Assembly (NCBI GenBank): GCA_965227455.1
Contig: OZ245752.1
Coordinates: 1,798,001 to 1,862,000, forward strand
Direction of reading: 5' to 3'
DNA length: 64,000 nt
From: JABDIP01 sp965227455
GTDB lineage: Bacteria; Pseudomonadota; Alphaproteobacteria; DSM-16000; Inquilinaceae
Positions 52,807-62,110 of this stretch are shown piece after piece (the first letter of the stretch is position 1; the number at the start of each line of letters is the position of its first letter). A model generated the notes under the pieces. It saw nothing but the letters and a program-made list of their open reading frames with translations, did not search any database and was not told the origin of the DNA. The translations under genes and the position numbers were made by a program.

Positions 52807-53100
52807 GACAGGACCTCAAGTAGCGGCGACAAGGACCCGGGCAAAGCCGGACCGGCTGAGCACCGGCACCGCACAAATTGGCATAGTTCGTGCGGCAGGT
52901 GTACCCGCTAGGCGTTGTACAGGGTTGGGTCTTCCAGAGCGTTAATCGTTCGCTGAACGGGATGTGCCGAAGGCGGCCGTCGAACCGATCTGGCCGCCGG
53001 TTCGATGGCGCGCCCGCCAGGCGGCGTTAGCGAGAAATCAACCGGAACCCCATATTCGGGGTCGAGCCACCCTGTCGACCACTGGGCAGACCTGCCATTC
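52807..53100. promoter_or_regulatory. divergent control region between kdgK and the IspZ-like gene
   Basis: This gene-free spacer of 294 bases holds two possible operators. One is TCGAACCG...CGGTTCGA (52980-52987 and 52998-53005), exact 8-base arms. The other is a weaker, partly symmetric 23-base stretch at 52871-52893 with GCAC and GTGC ends. No regulator can be assigned, and I see no further gene. Confidence 0.35.
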
Positions 53101-54246
53101 ATGGCCTACCTCATCATCCCCATACTCTGCTTCGCGCTGATCGGAGGGGTGGCCTGGCTGATCCTGAAACCCGTATGGGAGCGACAGCGGACGGGGACGA
53201 TCACGGACCTTGATGCCATTCTCTCCGTCCTGATGACCGCAGAGGGCGACGCGGCCTCCCTCGTGATGAAAGTCCCAAGGCGCGTCACTTCCATGAGGCT
53301 GGGCATCGCCAAGTCCCGTGTGGACGTTGAACTCCCGATCGTCACACGGCTCCAGCGGAGCCGACGCGCGCGATATCAGGAAATGCTAAGCGGGCTCGGG
53401 CTGACTGCGGATCAATCGGCGGCCGCAGACGGTTCAGAGAGCCTGCGATGGCGGGTCACCGGATCACCCTTAGAGGCCTCGGCGCTGATCCGGAGCATCT
53501 TTCTCGAGCTGTTCGAGGTCGACCCCGACAGGCGCATCGAGTTTCACATTCGGGCCCTGACGATGGACCAAGGAGTCATCGACGAGGCGCTACAGAGCGT
53601 GCTTCCCCGGGATCTTGCGGACCTTCCGACCGCCGCCTCCGAGGGCCGGCCAGAAGCGGCGGGTGACGACGCCCGGCTCGGATGCCTCCGCTTCCTGGCG
53701 GGTTTGACGCTTCTGCCGGTCCCATTCGTCGTTGCCCATCTGTACTTTGGAGTAATGGCCGCAAGCGCCGTCTTGATGGCCTTCGTCATTCTCAGGTTGG
53801 CCCACCGCATCTGGAAGGACCGCCGGTTGACCGTCGACTGGCGCAAATCCTTCAGTATCGTGGCCCTCCTGCTGCCCGGGGCGACGATCGCATCCGGGGA
53901 CCCGGTCTACCTCCAAGTTTTGCCAACGACGATCCTGCTCATGGTTGCCGTGGTGGAACTGGTCGCACTGGTGGGAAATCGGCCTCCGCTTCTCGGAGAG
54001 AAGACCACCATTCCGGGCCTGACGCCGACCGGACGCGTGCTGCTGTCAGGCGCTATTCTCGTAACCTGCATCGCGGCAGCCGCGGTGAATGAATACCTTC
54101 GGGCGCACATCTCACTGGATGCCTGGGTGTGGGTCTTTGCCTTTGTACGGATCGAGCTGCTGCTCGGCTTCCTGCTGACCTCCACGCCGTTCATGTTCCA
54201 TCAGATCGGCAAATTGACGAATCAGAACGGAAGCGCCGCCCGCTGA
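53101..54246 (+). CDS. membrane protein with IspZ/YciB-like C-terminal domain
   Basis: A 381-residue protein. A single membrane helix at the N-terminus (about 4-22) is followed by a soluble region to about residue 205 that I do not recognise. The C-terminal 170 residues contain about five helices resembling septation protein IspZ/YciB, including VAAAVNEYLR-like and WVWVFAFVRIELLLGF segments and DWRKSFSIVALLLPG. The domain pairing is unusual. ATG 53101 follows a GC-rich leader without a clear Shine-Dalgarno. Role unknown; the IspZ link is moderate. Confidence 0.6.
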   Translation: MAYLIIPILCFALIGGVAWLILKPVWERQRTGTITDLDAILSVLMTAEGDAASLVMKVPRRVTSMRLGIAKSRVDVELPIVTRLQRSRRARYQEMLSGLGLTADQSAAADGSESLRWRVTGSPLEASALIRSIFLELFEVDPDRRIEFHIRALTMDQGVIDEALQSVLPRDLADLPTAASEGRPEAAGDDARLGCLRFLAGLTLLPVPFVVAHLYFGVMAASAVLMAFVILRLAHRIWKDRRLTVDWRKSFSIVALLLPGATIASGDPVYLQVLPTTILLMVAVVELVALVGNRPPLLGEKTTIPGLTPTGRVLLSGAILVTCIAAAAVNEYLRAHISLDAWVWVFAFVRIELLLGFLLTSTPFMFHQIGKLTNQNGSAAR

Positions 54247-54431
54247 GCCGGATCGGCCCGAAGAACCGGCTCCTTGTCACCAACTTAGCGTTTGACGCGG
54301 TCCGCCGGCGACCACACGATGGCGCGTCAAGCTGCCGCCTTGCGGTCCATTTCAAGGATTGTCGAAGGCCCTTCCCATGCAAACTGCGGGGCGGGGAGTT
54401 GTAAGACACGGCGCGGGAGGGAGGAGGCGGA

Positions 54432-55853
54432 ATGGCGCAGCCATTGACGCTGCATGAGGACAGGCTGTTCCCGGCGGAGCCCACGACCCGGGCCATCGCG
54501 CGCCGCTTGTACGACTCCGTCAAGGACCTGCCCATCGTCAGCCCGCACGGGCATTGCGACCCGGCCTGGTTCGCCCGGGACGAGCCGTTTCCCGACCCGG
54601 CGACGCTGCTGATCGTGCCGGACCATTACCTGTTCCGCATGCTGTACAGCCAGGGTGTGCCGCTGGAGAAACTGGGCATCCGGCGCCGCGACGGCGGGCC
54701 GGTGGAAACCGATCCGCGGGCGATCTGGCGGCTGTTCGCCCAGCATTACCACCTTTTCCGCGGCACGCCGTCGCGCATGTGGCTGGACCATGTCCTGTCC
54801 GAGGTGCTGCGGGTGCAGACCCGGCTCGGCCCGGACACCGCCGATGAGATCTATGTCCACATCGCCAACCGGCTGGAGGAGCCGGAGTTCCGGCCACGCG
54901 CCCTGTTCGACCGCTTCGGCATCGAGGTGCTGGCGACCACGGAATCGCCGCTGGACGATCTAAGGCATCATCGCGCGATCCGCGACAGCGGCTGGAGCGG
55001 CCGGGTTATCACCGCATTCCGGCCCGATCCGGTGGTCGATCCGGACTTCGAGGGCTTCGCCGATAATGTCGCCCGCCTGGGAGAGATCACCGGCTGCGAC
55101 ACCGCGAGCTGGGAGGGCTATCTGGAAGCGCTGGTACAGCGGCGCGAATTCTTCGCCGAGCACGGCGCCACCTCGACCGATCACGGGCATCCGACGGCGA
55201 CCACCGCCGATCTCGGCGCGGAGGCCTGCCAGCTCCTGCTGGGCAAGGCGCTTGCCGGCGAGGCGACGGCGCAAGAGGCGGAGCTGTTCCGCGGCCAGAT
55301 GCTGACCGAGATGGCCCGGATGAGCCTGGAGGACCGCATGGTCATGCAGATCCATCCGGGCTCGTTGCGAAATCACAATGCCCGGCTGTTCGAACAGTTC
55401 GGCCGCGACATGGGCGCCGACATCCCGAGCGCCACCAACTACGCCAAGGCCCTGAAGCCGTTGCTGGACCGGTTCGGCAACGAGCCGCGGCTGTCGGTGA
55501 TCCTGTTCACCCTGGACGAGACCGCCTATAGCCGCGAACTGGCGCCGCTGGCCGGCCATTATCCGATCCTCAGGCTAGGCCCGGCCTGGTGGTTCTACGA
55601 CAGCCCGGAGGGCATGCTGCGCTATCGCCAGACGGTCACCGAGACGGCGGGCTTCTACAACACCGTCGGCTTCAACGACGACACCCGCGCCTTCCTGTCG
55701 ATCCCGGCCCGCCACGACATGGCGCGCCGAGTCGATTGCGCCTATCTGGCCGGCCTGGTCGCCGACCACCGCATGGAAGAGGATGAGGCCGCGGAGGTCG
55801 CCGCCGACCTCGCCTACAACCTCGCCCGCCGCGCTTACCGGCTGGACCGATGA
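54432..55853 (+). CDS. uxaC: glucuronate isomerase
   Basis: A 473-residue amidohydrolase-superfamily isomerase converting D-glucuronate to D-fructuronate (and D-galacturonate to D-tagaturonate). The metal-site HxH is in IVSPHGHCDP; YLFRMLYSQGVPLEKLGI, STDHGHP and MQIHPGSLRNHN are diagnostic. GGGAGGAGGCGGA precedes the ATG. Its stop overlaps the uxuB start by four bases, so isomerase and reductase form one operon. Confidence 0.94.
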   Translation: MAQPLTLHEDRLFPAEPTTRAIARRLYDSVKDLPIVSPHGHCDPAWFARDEPFPDPATLLIVPDHYLFRMLYSQGVPLEKLGIRRRDGGPVETDPRAIWRLFAQHYHLFRGTPSRMWLDHVLSEVLRVQTRLGPDTADEIYVHIANRLEEPEFRPRALFDRFGIEVLATTESPLDDLRHHRAIRDSGWSGRVITAFRPDPVVDPDFEGFADNVARLGEITGCDTASWEGYLEALVQRREFFAEHGATSTDHGHPTATTADLGAEACQLLLGKALAGEATAQEAELFRGQMLTEMARMSLEDRMVMQIHPGSLRNHNARLFEQFGRDMGADIPSATNYAKALKPLLDRFGNEPRLSVILFTLDETAYSRELAPLAGHYPILRLGPAWWFYDSPEGMLRYRQTVTETAGFYNTVGFNDDTRAFLSIPARHDMARRVDCAYLAGLVADHRMEEDEAAEVAADLAYNLARRAYRLDR

Positions 55854-57337
55854 CACAAATCGACCGTCTGGACGCACGGCGCCTGAACGCCGTGCCGGAG
55901 GGCGTCGAACGCCCGCGCTATGACCGCGAGGCCGTGGGCATCGGCATCGTGCATCTCGGCCTCGGCGCCTTTCATCGCGGGCATATGGCGGTCTATGTGG
56001 ACGATCTGCTGGCGCGGGGCGCCGGCGACTGGGCGATCTGCGGGGTCAGTCTGCGCAGCCCGTCGGTCCGCGACGCGCTGGCACCACAGGACGGCCTCTA
56101 CACCCTGGTCGAGCGGGGACCGGGCGATCCCCGCTACCGGGTGATCGGCGCGGTGAAGGAGGCGCTGGTGGCGCCGGACGATCCCGAGGCGGTGCTGCAG
56201 CGCATGGCCCGGCCCGAGACCCATATCGTGTCCCTGACCGTCACCGAGAAGGGCTATTGCCATTCACCGGCCACCGGCGTGCTGGACGAGACCCATCCGG
56301 ACATCGTCCATGACCTGACCGATCCGGACGCGCCGCGCGGCGCCATCGGCTTCCTGGTCTCGGCACTGGAGCGGCGCATGCGCGCCGACCTGCCGCCCTT
56401 CACGGTATTGAGCTGCGACAATCTGCCGAACAACGGCGATACCGCCCGCGACATCGTCCAGCGCTTCGCCGATCTGAGCGACCCGGCGCTCAGCCGCTGG
56501 ATCGACGATCACGGCGCCTTCCCCAACACCATGGTCGACCGCATCGTGCCGGCCACCACCGATGACGACCGGGCCGCCGTGGAGTCGGCGCTCGGCTGCC
56601 GGGATGCCTGGCCGGTGGTCACCGAGCCGTTCCGCCAATGGGTGATCGAGAACCAATTCAGCGACGGGCGGCCGGATTGGAATGCGGCCGGCGCGCAGCT
56701 TGTCGAAGACGTTGCGCCCTTCGAGCTGATGAAGCTGCGCCTGCTGAACGGCGCCCATTCCTCCCTCGCCTATCTCGGCTACCTGGCCGGCTATCAAACC
56801 GTTTCCGACGCCATGGCCGATCCGAACATGGCGGCCTACATCCGCCGCCTGATGGACGAGGAGGTCACTCCGACCCTGCCCGTACCGCCGGGCACCGACC
56901 TCACCGCTTACAAGGACGCCCTGATCGAGCGCTTCCGGAACCCGGCGCTCAAGCACCGCACCTGGCAGATCGCCATGGACGGGTCCCAGAAGCTGCCGCA
57001 GCGCCTGCTCGGCACAATCCGCGACCGCCTCGACGCGGGCCAGCCCATCGACTGCCTGGCTCTCGGCATCGCCGCCTGGATGCGTTACGTCACCGGCATC
57101 GACGAACGGGGTGAACCGATCGATGTCCGCGACCCGCTGGCGGAGCTCCTCCGAGATCAGGCAGGCGAAGCCGGCGCCGGTCCGACAGGTCTTGTCGCCG
57201 GCCTCTTTGGCGTCGAAGCGGTCTTTGGCACCGAGTTGCCCGAGAACCGGTCGTTCCGCGCATCCGTTGCCATTGCCGCCGAACGCCTGCTGACCAGGGG
57301 ATCCGCGGCGACGCTCGCGGCCTTCTCCAAGGCCTGA
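55850..57337 (+). CDS. uxuB: fructuronate reductase / mannitol dehydrogenase family
   Basis: A 495-residue polyol dehydrogenase of the long-chain family, expected to reduce D-fructuronate to D-mannonate with NADH. The dinucleotide site is GIVHLGLGAFHRGHMAVYVDDLL; the catalytic Lys-Asn-His set is in KLRLLNGAHSSLAYLG. Context with uxaC favours fructuronate reductase over mannitol dehydrogenase. Its last 181 bases are overlapped on the other strand by the 3' end of the hydrolase gene; the C-terminus (FGTELPENRSF) is still family-like. Confidence 0.9.
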   Translation: MTQIDRLDARRLNAVPEGVERPRYDREAVGIGIVHLGLGAFHRGHMAVYVDDLLARGAGDWAICGVSLRSPSVRDALAPQDGLYTLVERGPGDPRYRVIGAVKEALVAPDDPEAVLQRMARPETHIVSLTVTEKGYCHSPATGVLDETHPDIVHDLTDPDAPRGAIGFLVSALERRMRADLPPFTVLSCDNLPNNGDTARDIVQRFADLSDPALSRWIDDHGAFPNTMVDRIVPATTDDDRAAVESALGCRDAWPVVTEPFRQWVIENQFSDGRPDWNAAGAQLVEDVAPFELMKLRLLNGAHSSLAYLGYLAGYQTVSDAMADPNMAAYIRRLMDEEVTPTLPVPPGTDLTAYKDALIERFRNPALKHRTWQIAMDGSQKLPQRLLGTIRDRLDAGQPIDCLALGIAAWMRYVTGIDERGEPIDVRDPLAELLRDQAGEAGAGPTGLVAGLFGVEAVFGTELPENRSFRASVAIAAERLLTRGSAATLAAFSKA

Positions 57338-58272
57338 TCGGGCGCGGTCACGAAATCCGCCACCAGCCGCGCGACCTCGTCCGGCGCGTCCTCGGGGCTG
57401 TAGTGGCCAACACCAGGAAGGCGAAGCACCTTGCCGTTCGGGAAGGCCTGGCGGAACAGCGGCAGGAACTGCTCGGCCTGCAGGGTCCGGTCGGCCTCAC
57501 CCCAGATGGCCAGGGCCGGTTTGGCTGCAAGCGCCGCCTTCGTCGTGGTATCGGGTGTCTCGAAGGCATGCGCTCCGGTGGCGAAGCCCTTGGCCCAGCC
57601 GATCGCGCCTGCGGCGTGTGCCGGTGTCGGGAACGGCGCCCGGTAGGCGTCGAGCCAGGGTTCGGTGATGATCGCGTTGCGCTCGAAGCCGTTCAGCTTG
57701 AGGGTTGAGAGAATGGTGTAGTCGAGCTGGCCAAGTACCTGTTCCAAAGTGCCGTTTGCCTCGGCCTTGAGGATCCACTGGAACCAGGGAGATGCCGAGG
57801 CGTTGGCCATCAGCCGGTCGATCAGGTCGGGCTGGCCGGCCGGTGTCGGTCCGTTCACCGAGACGATGCGCTTCACCCGGTCGGGATGGCGGATCGCCAA
57901 GCCCATGCCGACCGGACCGCCGAAATCGTGCATCACCAAGGTCAGATCGCGCAGATCGCGGGCCAATACGAACCGCTCCAGATTGTCGATGTGATCCTGC
58001 AGCCAATAGGTCCGGTCCTTCGGCGTAGCGCTCTTGCCGAAGCCCATATGGTCCACGGCGATGACCCGGGCGTGCTCGGCCCAGACCGGGATTTGCCGCC
58101 GGAACAGATAGCTCCAGGTCGGCTCCCCATGCAGCAGCAGCATTGTCTCCGGCCCGGCGCCCTCCTCGACGTAATGCATGCGGAATCCGAGGGCGTCGGA
58201 ATAGCGGGCGCGGAACGGCCACGTGCCCTCGAATGTCGCGTCCGGATCAATGGCAGGTACGGCTTCGGTCAT
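57157..58272 (-). CDS. haloalkane dehalogenase-like alpha/beta hydrolase
   Basis: A 371-residue protein. Residues 1-300 match the haloalkane-dehalogenase branch: LLLHGEPTWSYLFRRQIPVW, the nucleophile Asp in LVMHDFGGPVGMG, the acidic residue in IWGEADRTL and the catalytic His in PGVGHYSPEDAP. The residue after the nucleophile is Phe, where classical dehalogenases have a halide-binding Trp, so another ester-type substrate is possible. About 60 extra C-terminal residues (from ALEKAAS) arise by reading into the antisense of uxuB. AAGGAGGAGA precedes the ATG. It is probably controlled by the divergent MarR gene. Confidence 0.85.
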   Translation of the reverse strand: MTEAVPAIDPDATFEGTWPFRARYSDALGFRMHYVEEGAGPETMLLLHGEPTWSYLFRRQIPVWAEHARVIAVDHMGFGKSATPKDRTYWLQDHIDNLERFVLARDLRDLTLVMHDFGGPVGMGLAIRHPDRVKRIVSVNGPTPAGQPDLIDRLMANASASPWFQWILKAEANGTLEQVLGQLDYTILSTLKLNGFERNAIITEPWLDAYRAPFPTPAHAAGAIGWAKGFATGAHAFETPDTTTKAALAAKPALAIWGEADRTLQAEQFLPLFRQAFPNGKVLRLPGVGHYSPEDAPDEVARLVADFVTAPDQALEKAASVAADPLVSRRSAAMATDARNDRFSGNSVPKTASTPKRPATRPVGPAPASPA

Positions 58273-58379
58273 GGATCTGTCTCCTCCTTGGCTGCGGGCC
58301 TCGCCCTGTCCCGTCGATGGTTCACGGGAGCCCGCCAATCCCTGAAACGGCGACTCGGCCCGATGATCATTCGGTTAAT

Positions 58380-58398
58380 TATGTGAGACACTCACATA
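58380..58398. promoter_or_regulatory. candidate MarR operator (perfect inverted repeat)
   Basis: TATGTGAG and CTCACATA form a perfect 8-base inverted repeat around ACA, midway between the divergent hydrolase and MarR genes. The local DNA is AT-rich, as MarR sites usually are. A related site is at 58431-58441. Confidence 0.65.
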
Positions 58399-58430
58399 TC
58401 AGTGGTGCGCCACCTATTGCTTTTCAAGTG

Positions 58431-58441
58431 TGTGAGTCACA
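58431..58441. promoter_or_regulatory. second candidate MarR half-palindrome
   Basis: TGTGAGTCACA repeats the TGTGAG/CACA elements of the first site, 11 bases before the MarR start codon, and would allow autorepression. Confidence 0.5.
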
Positions 58442-58451
58442 TAATTTAGCA

Positions 58452-59009
58452 ATGACGGATGATATCTCTCGCACCGCGAACCTGCTCGGAGCCGCCGTGC
58501 TCGGCCTGCACGACGAACTGCGTGTCGCTGTCGAGCACCGCACCGGGCGCTCCGGGGAGGCACCGGCCGCCATCGTCGCCCTCGGCCACCAGCCCGGCCT
58601 GTCTAACGACGGGCTGAGCCGGTTGCTCGGCCTCACCCATACCGGAACCGTGCGCCTCATCGACCGGCTGGTGGCCGATGGGCTTGTCGAACGTCGGACC
58701 GCGGAACAGGACAGGCGCGGCGTCGCCCTGCACCTCACAAAGGCCGGCGCCAAGGCCCGCCGGAAGATCCTCTCGGAGCGGGAGGCGGTGATGCGGCCGC
58801 TCGTATCCCAGCTCAAGAAATCCGAACGGGCCGCCCTCGCCGCCGTGCTCGCAAAGCTGCTCAAGGCGGTCGGGCAGGATGATGCGCACAAGCTGAGGAT
58901 CTGCCGGCTCTGCGACAGCCAGGCCTGTCCAGCCTGTCCGATCCTCGTGCCGGTCGGCGCCGACGCAACCGATACCGGACAGGGCGACAGGCGACCGCGG
59001 AAGCGCTGA
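58452..59009 (+). CDS. MarR family transcriptional regulator with C-terminal cysteine cluster
   Basis: A 185-residue winged-helix regulator: LSNDGLSRLLGLTHTGTVRLIDRLVADGLVERR and DRRGVALHLTKAGAK are the recognition helix and wing. The C-terminus holds the four-cysteine cluster CRLCDSQACPACP, seen in a MarR subgroup and likely to bind a metal or sense redox state. It is divergent from the hydrolase gene, with two palindromic sites in the 179-base gap. Confidence 0.87.
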   Translation: MTDDISRTANLLGAAVLGLHDELRVAVEHRTGRSGEAPAAIVALGHQPGLSNDGLSRLLGLTHTGTVRLIDRLVADGLVERRTAEQDRRGVALHLTKAGAKARRKILSEREAVMRPLVSQLKKSERAALAAVLAKLLKAVGQDDAHKLRICRLCDSQACPACPILVPVGADATDTGQGDRRPRKR

Positions 59010-59139
59010 TCGCTGCGCCCACGCTCGGCGCGAGAAAAATCTCTTTCCGTCAGCGCAGGGATTCGATCGGTCGTGCGTACAACGCAGTGACGGGACCCAA
59101 GTCCGCGTCGCCTCGTACCCCCTTGCCTGGAGAGACCGG

Positions 59140-59592
59140 ATGAAGCCGTTTCGCGTGACCATCGTTGCCGCCGCAGCCATCATCGCCCTCACCCAACCCG
59201 CATGGTCCCAGCCTGGCGGCAATCTCGATGCGCTGTTGAGCCAGATGGACGGCGATGGCGACGGCGCGATCTCCCGCGCCGAGATGGACGCTGCCCAATC
59301 CCAACGTTTCGCCAGCCTGGACGCCGATGGTGACGGCCTGGTGTCGGAAGCGGAATTCGTGGATGCGGTAAAGGACCGCGGCCGCGGACGCATGGCTGAA
59401 AGGATGGTCGAGCGCATGGCGCAGCGCTTTGCCCGCACCGATACCGATGGCGACGGTTTCGCGTCCGAGGCCGAGTTCACCGATGCCGGCGACGTGCAGT
59501 TCGACCGCATGGATGCCGATGGCGACGGCTTGGTCACCGCCGACGAGATGCGCCAGTCGGCGCGGCAATTCTTCGGTCAGCGCGGCGGATAG
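59140..59592 (+). CDS. secreted EF-hand calcium-binding protein
   Basis: A 150-residue protein with a Sec signal peptide (residues 1-23, cleavage after PAWS or nearby). Four EF-hand loops begin at Asp37, Asp61, Asp101 and Asp125, each D-x-D-G-D-G-x-x-(S/T)-x-x-E. It should be periplasmic and bind calcium; small proteins of this kind are widespread in proteobacteria and their role is unknown. GGAGA lies before ATG 59140. It stands alone. Confidence 0.88.
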   Translation: MKPFRVTIVAAAAIIALTQPAWSQPGGNLDALLSQMDGDGDGAISRAEMDAAQSQRFASLDADGDGLVSEAEFVDAVKDRGRGRMAERMVERMAQRFARTDTDGDGFASEAEFTDAGDVQFDRMDADGDGLVTADEMRQSARQFFGQRGG

Positions 59593-59717
59593 GCCCGCCA
59601 GGGCGGTTTCACCCCCAAACCCTGCCCGCAGCTTGCACGCATCGACGGATTGCCCGGAACGGGCTTCCGTAGCAATATGCCTTGCAAGAATTAATTGTAT
59701 GAGGAAAGGGGGCCATC

Positions 59718-61502
59718 GTGTCGTCCGATGCACCCAGGCGCCTGCGCAGCCAGGATTGGTTCGACAATGCGGACAATCCGGATATGACGTCGCTCTATAT
59801 CGAGCGGTATCTGAATTTCGGACTGACCCCGGGCGAGCTTCGGTCCGGCCGGCCGATCATCGGCATCGCCCAGACCGGCAGCGACCTCGCACCCTGCAAC
59901 CGCCACCATCTCGAGCTGGCGACCCGGGTCAAGGACGGCATCCGCGAGGCCGGCGGCATTCCGCTGGAATTCCCCATCCATCCGATCCAGGAGACCGGCA
60001 AGCGGCCGACCGCGGCCTTGGACCGCAACCTGGCCTATCTGTCGCTGGTCGAGGTGTTGTACGGCTACCCGCTGGACGGGGTGGTTCTGACCACCGGCTG
60101 CGACAAGACCACGCCGGCCTGCCTGATGGGGGCGGCCACCGTCGACATTCCGGCCATCGTCTTGTCTGGCGGGCCGATGCTGGACGGCCATTACGAGGGC
60201 AAGCTGGCCGGGTCCGGCACTGTCGTCTGGGCGGCGCGGCAGAAGCTGGCGGCCGGCGAGATCGATTACGAGACCTTCATGGATATGACCTGCGCCTCGG
60301 CCCCCAGCATCGGCCATTGCAACACCATGGGCACGGCGACCTCGATGAATTCCCTGGCCGAGGCGGTCGGCATGTCCCTGCCCGGCTGCGCCGCCATCCC
60401 CGCCCCCTATCGCGAGCGTGGCCAGATGGCCTACGAGACCGGCCGCCGCATCGTCGGCATGGTGCATGAGGATCTGACGCCGTCGAAGATCATGACCAAG
60501 GCGGCCTTCGAGAATTCCATCGCCGTCGCCTCGGCCATCGGCGGCTCGTCGAATTGCCCGCCGCACATGATCGCCATCGCCCGGCATATGGGCGTCGACC
60601 TGACCCTGGACGATTGGCAGCGGGTCGGCCACGACATCCCGCTGCTGGTCAACTGCCAGCCGGCCGGCGAGTATCTCGGCGAAGGCTTCCACCGCGCCGG
60701 CGGCGTGCCGGCGGTGTTCCGCGAGCTCATCGGCGCCGGCCGCATCCACACCGACGTCATGACAGTCACCGGCAAGACCATGGGCGAGAACCACGCCAAG
60801 CCGATCTCCGTCGACCGCGAGGTGATCCGCCCCTATGACGACCCGCTGATGCCGGCGGCCGGATTTGTAGTGATGTCCGGCAACCTGTTCGACGGCGCGG
60901 TCATGAAGACCTCGGTCATCGACGACGAGTTCCGCGAGCGCTACCTGTCGGAGCCGGGCCGCGAGGGCGTTTTCGAAGGCCGCGCCATCGTCTTCGAAGG
61001 GCCGGAGGACTACCACGACCGCATCGACGACCCGGCGCTGGAGATTGACGAACACTGCATCCTGGTGATCCGCGGCTGCGGCCCGATCGGCTATCCTGGT
61101 GCCGCCGAAGTGGTCAACATGGCGCCGCCTGCGGCCCTCATCAAGAAGGGCATCACCGAGTTGCCCTGCATCGGCGACGGCCGCCAGAGCGGCACCTCGG
61201 GCAGCCCCTCGATCCTCAACGCCTCGCCAGAGAGTGCGGCGGGCGGCGGCCTGGCGCTGCTGAAGACCGGCGACGAGATCCGGGTCGACCTCAACACCCG
61301 CCGGGTCGACCTGCTGATCGACGATGCCGAGATGGAGGCCCGCCGCGCCGCCTACAGCCCGCCGGACCTGGTGCACCAGACGCCCTGGCAGGAGATCCAG
61401 CGCCGCATGGTCGGCCAACTCTCCACCGGCGCCTGCCTGGAACCGGCGACGCTGTACTTGCGGGTGGTGGCGACCCACGGCACGCCGCGGCATTCGCATT
61501 AG
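59718..61502 (+). CDS. xylD: xylonate dehydratase, IlvD/Edd family
   Basis: A 594-residue Fe-S dehydratase very like Caulobacter XylD: RLRSQDWFDN at the start, GIAQTGSDLAPCNRHHLEL, VVLTTGCDKTTPA, SIGHCNTMGTATSMN, IPAPYRERGQMAYETG, and a final PRHSH (Caulobacter ends in PRHNH). The three cluster cysteines (PCNR, GCDK, HCNT) are present. It dehydrates D-xylonate to 2-keto-3-deoxyxylonate; related sugar acids are possible. GTG 59718 follows AAAGGGGG. A degenerate copy of its last 55 bases lies at 62471-62526. Confidence 0.91.
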   Translation: MSSDAPRRLRSQDWFDNADNPDMTSLYIERYLNFGLTPGELRSGRPIIGIAQTGSDLAPCNRHHLELATRVKDGIREAGGIPLEFPIHPIQETGKRPTAALDRNLAYLSLVEVLYGYPLDGVVLTTGCDKTTPACLMGAATVDIPAIVLSGGPMLDGHYEGKLAGSGTVVWAARQKLAAGEIDYETFMDMTCASAPSIGHCNTMGTATSMNSLAEAVGMSLPGCAAIPAPYRERGQMAYETGRRIVGMVHEDLTPSKIMTKAAFENSIAVASAIGGSSNCPPHMIAIARHMGVDLTLDDWQRVGHDIPLLVNCQPAGEYLGEGFHRAGGVPAVFRELIGAGRIHTDVMTVTGKTMGENHAKPISVDREVIRPYDDPLMPAAGFVVMSGNLFDGAVMKTSVIDDEFRERYLSEPGREGVFEGRAIVFEGPEDYHDRIDDPALEIDEHCILVIRGCGPIGYPGAAEVVNMAPPAALIKKGITELPCIGDGRQSGTSGSPSILNASPESAAGGGLALLKTGDEIRVDLNTRRVDLLIDDAEMEARRAAYSPPDLVHQTPWQEIQRRMVGQLSTGACLEPATLYLRVVATHGTPRHSH

Positions 61503-61555
61503 CACGCGAGGCCGATACTCCGGGAGCGGGCTTTTGTCAGAGCCCGGACGACGCA

Positions 61556-62110
61556 ATGCCCTCGATCGAGCAGTGGCTCGCCCACTTCCGATCCAAAACC
61601 ATCGAGACTAGGGTCCGCGCGGCACGGGTCCTGTTGCAGCGCGCAGACGAAACGCCGATCCCGGTCTTGCTGGAGATCCTCGACCTTCCGACGCGGCACG
61701 GCCTGCATTGGCGGGCCGTCCGCGCCCTGCAGTCCCGGACCGATGCGGCGCTTGAGACTGAGATGATCGGCCGACTGGATGCGCCCGACCCGATCAGGCG
61801 CGGTGCTGCCGTGAACATTCTCGGTTCAATGGGCAGCGAGAAGGCGGTCCAGCCCCTGCTGCGCATGATCGATGATCCTGAAGTCATGATCCGCGCCGAT
61901 GCGGTTGCGGCGCTTCACAAGCTGGGCGATCCATCGGCGATCCCGGAGCTCGAACGACAGCTTGCCAAGAGACGCGACGACGACATTAACGTCGTGTGGC
62001 GATTAGACGGTGCGCTGGACCGGCTCCGGGTCATCAGAGACGGCGGCGCCTCTTGGCAACAAGGCGGGCAGCCACCCGATTCCGACGACCGACGTGGCGA
62101 GGATCCATGA
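61556..62110 (+). CDS. HEAT-repeat protein
   Basis: A 184-residue all-helical protein with HEAT-like repeats: RVRAARVLLQRADETPIPVLLEIL, HWRAVRALQSR, IRRGAAVNILGSMGSEKAVQPLLRMI and IRADAVAALHKLGDPSAIPELERQL. These pack as paired helices and usually bind proteins; the repeats resemble the phycobilin-lyase group, but no pigment role is implied. Its stop overlaps the start of the next gene (ATGA). It sits between xylD and the xylD 3' remnant. Confidence 0.8.
   Translation: MPSIEQWLAHFRSKTIETRVRAARVLLQRADETPIPVLLEILDLPTRHGLHWRAVRALQSRTDAALETEMIGRLDAPDPIRRGAAVNILGSMGSEKAVQPLLRMIDDPEVMIRADAVAALHKLGDPSAIPELERQLAKRRDDDINVVWRLDGALDRLRVIRDGGASWQQGGQPPDSDDRRGEDP

Noticed and set aside
54247..54431. Possible regulatory palindromes before uxaC
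   Set aside because: Only short, imperfect symmetries in GC-rich DNA; nothing above expectation.
59691..61556. Open frame of over 600 codons on the minus strand
   Set aside because: Antisense to xylD and rich in His, Gly, Arg and Asp runs, as expected from the GC-rich complementary strand; no family motifs.
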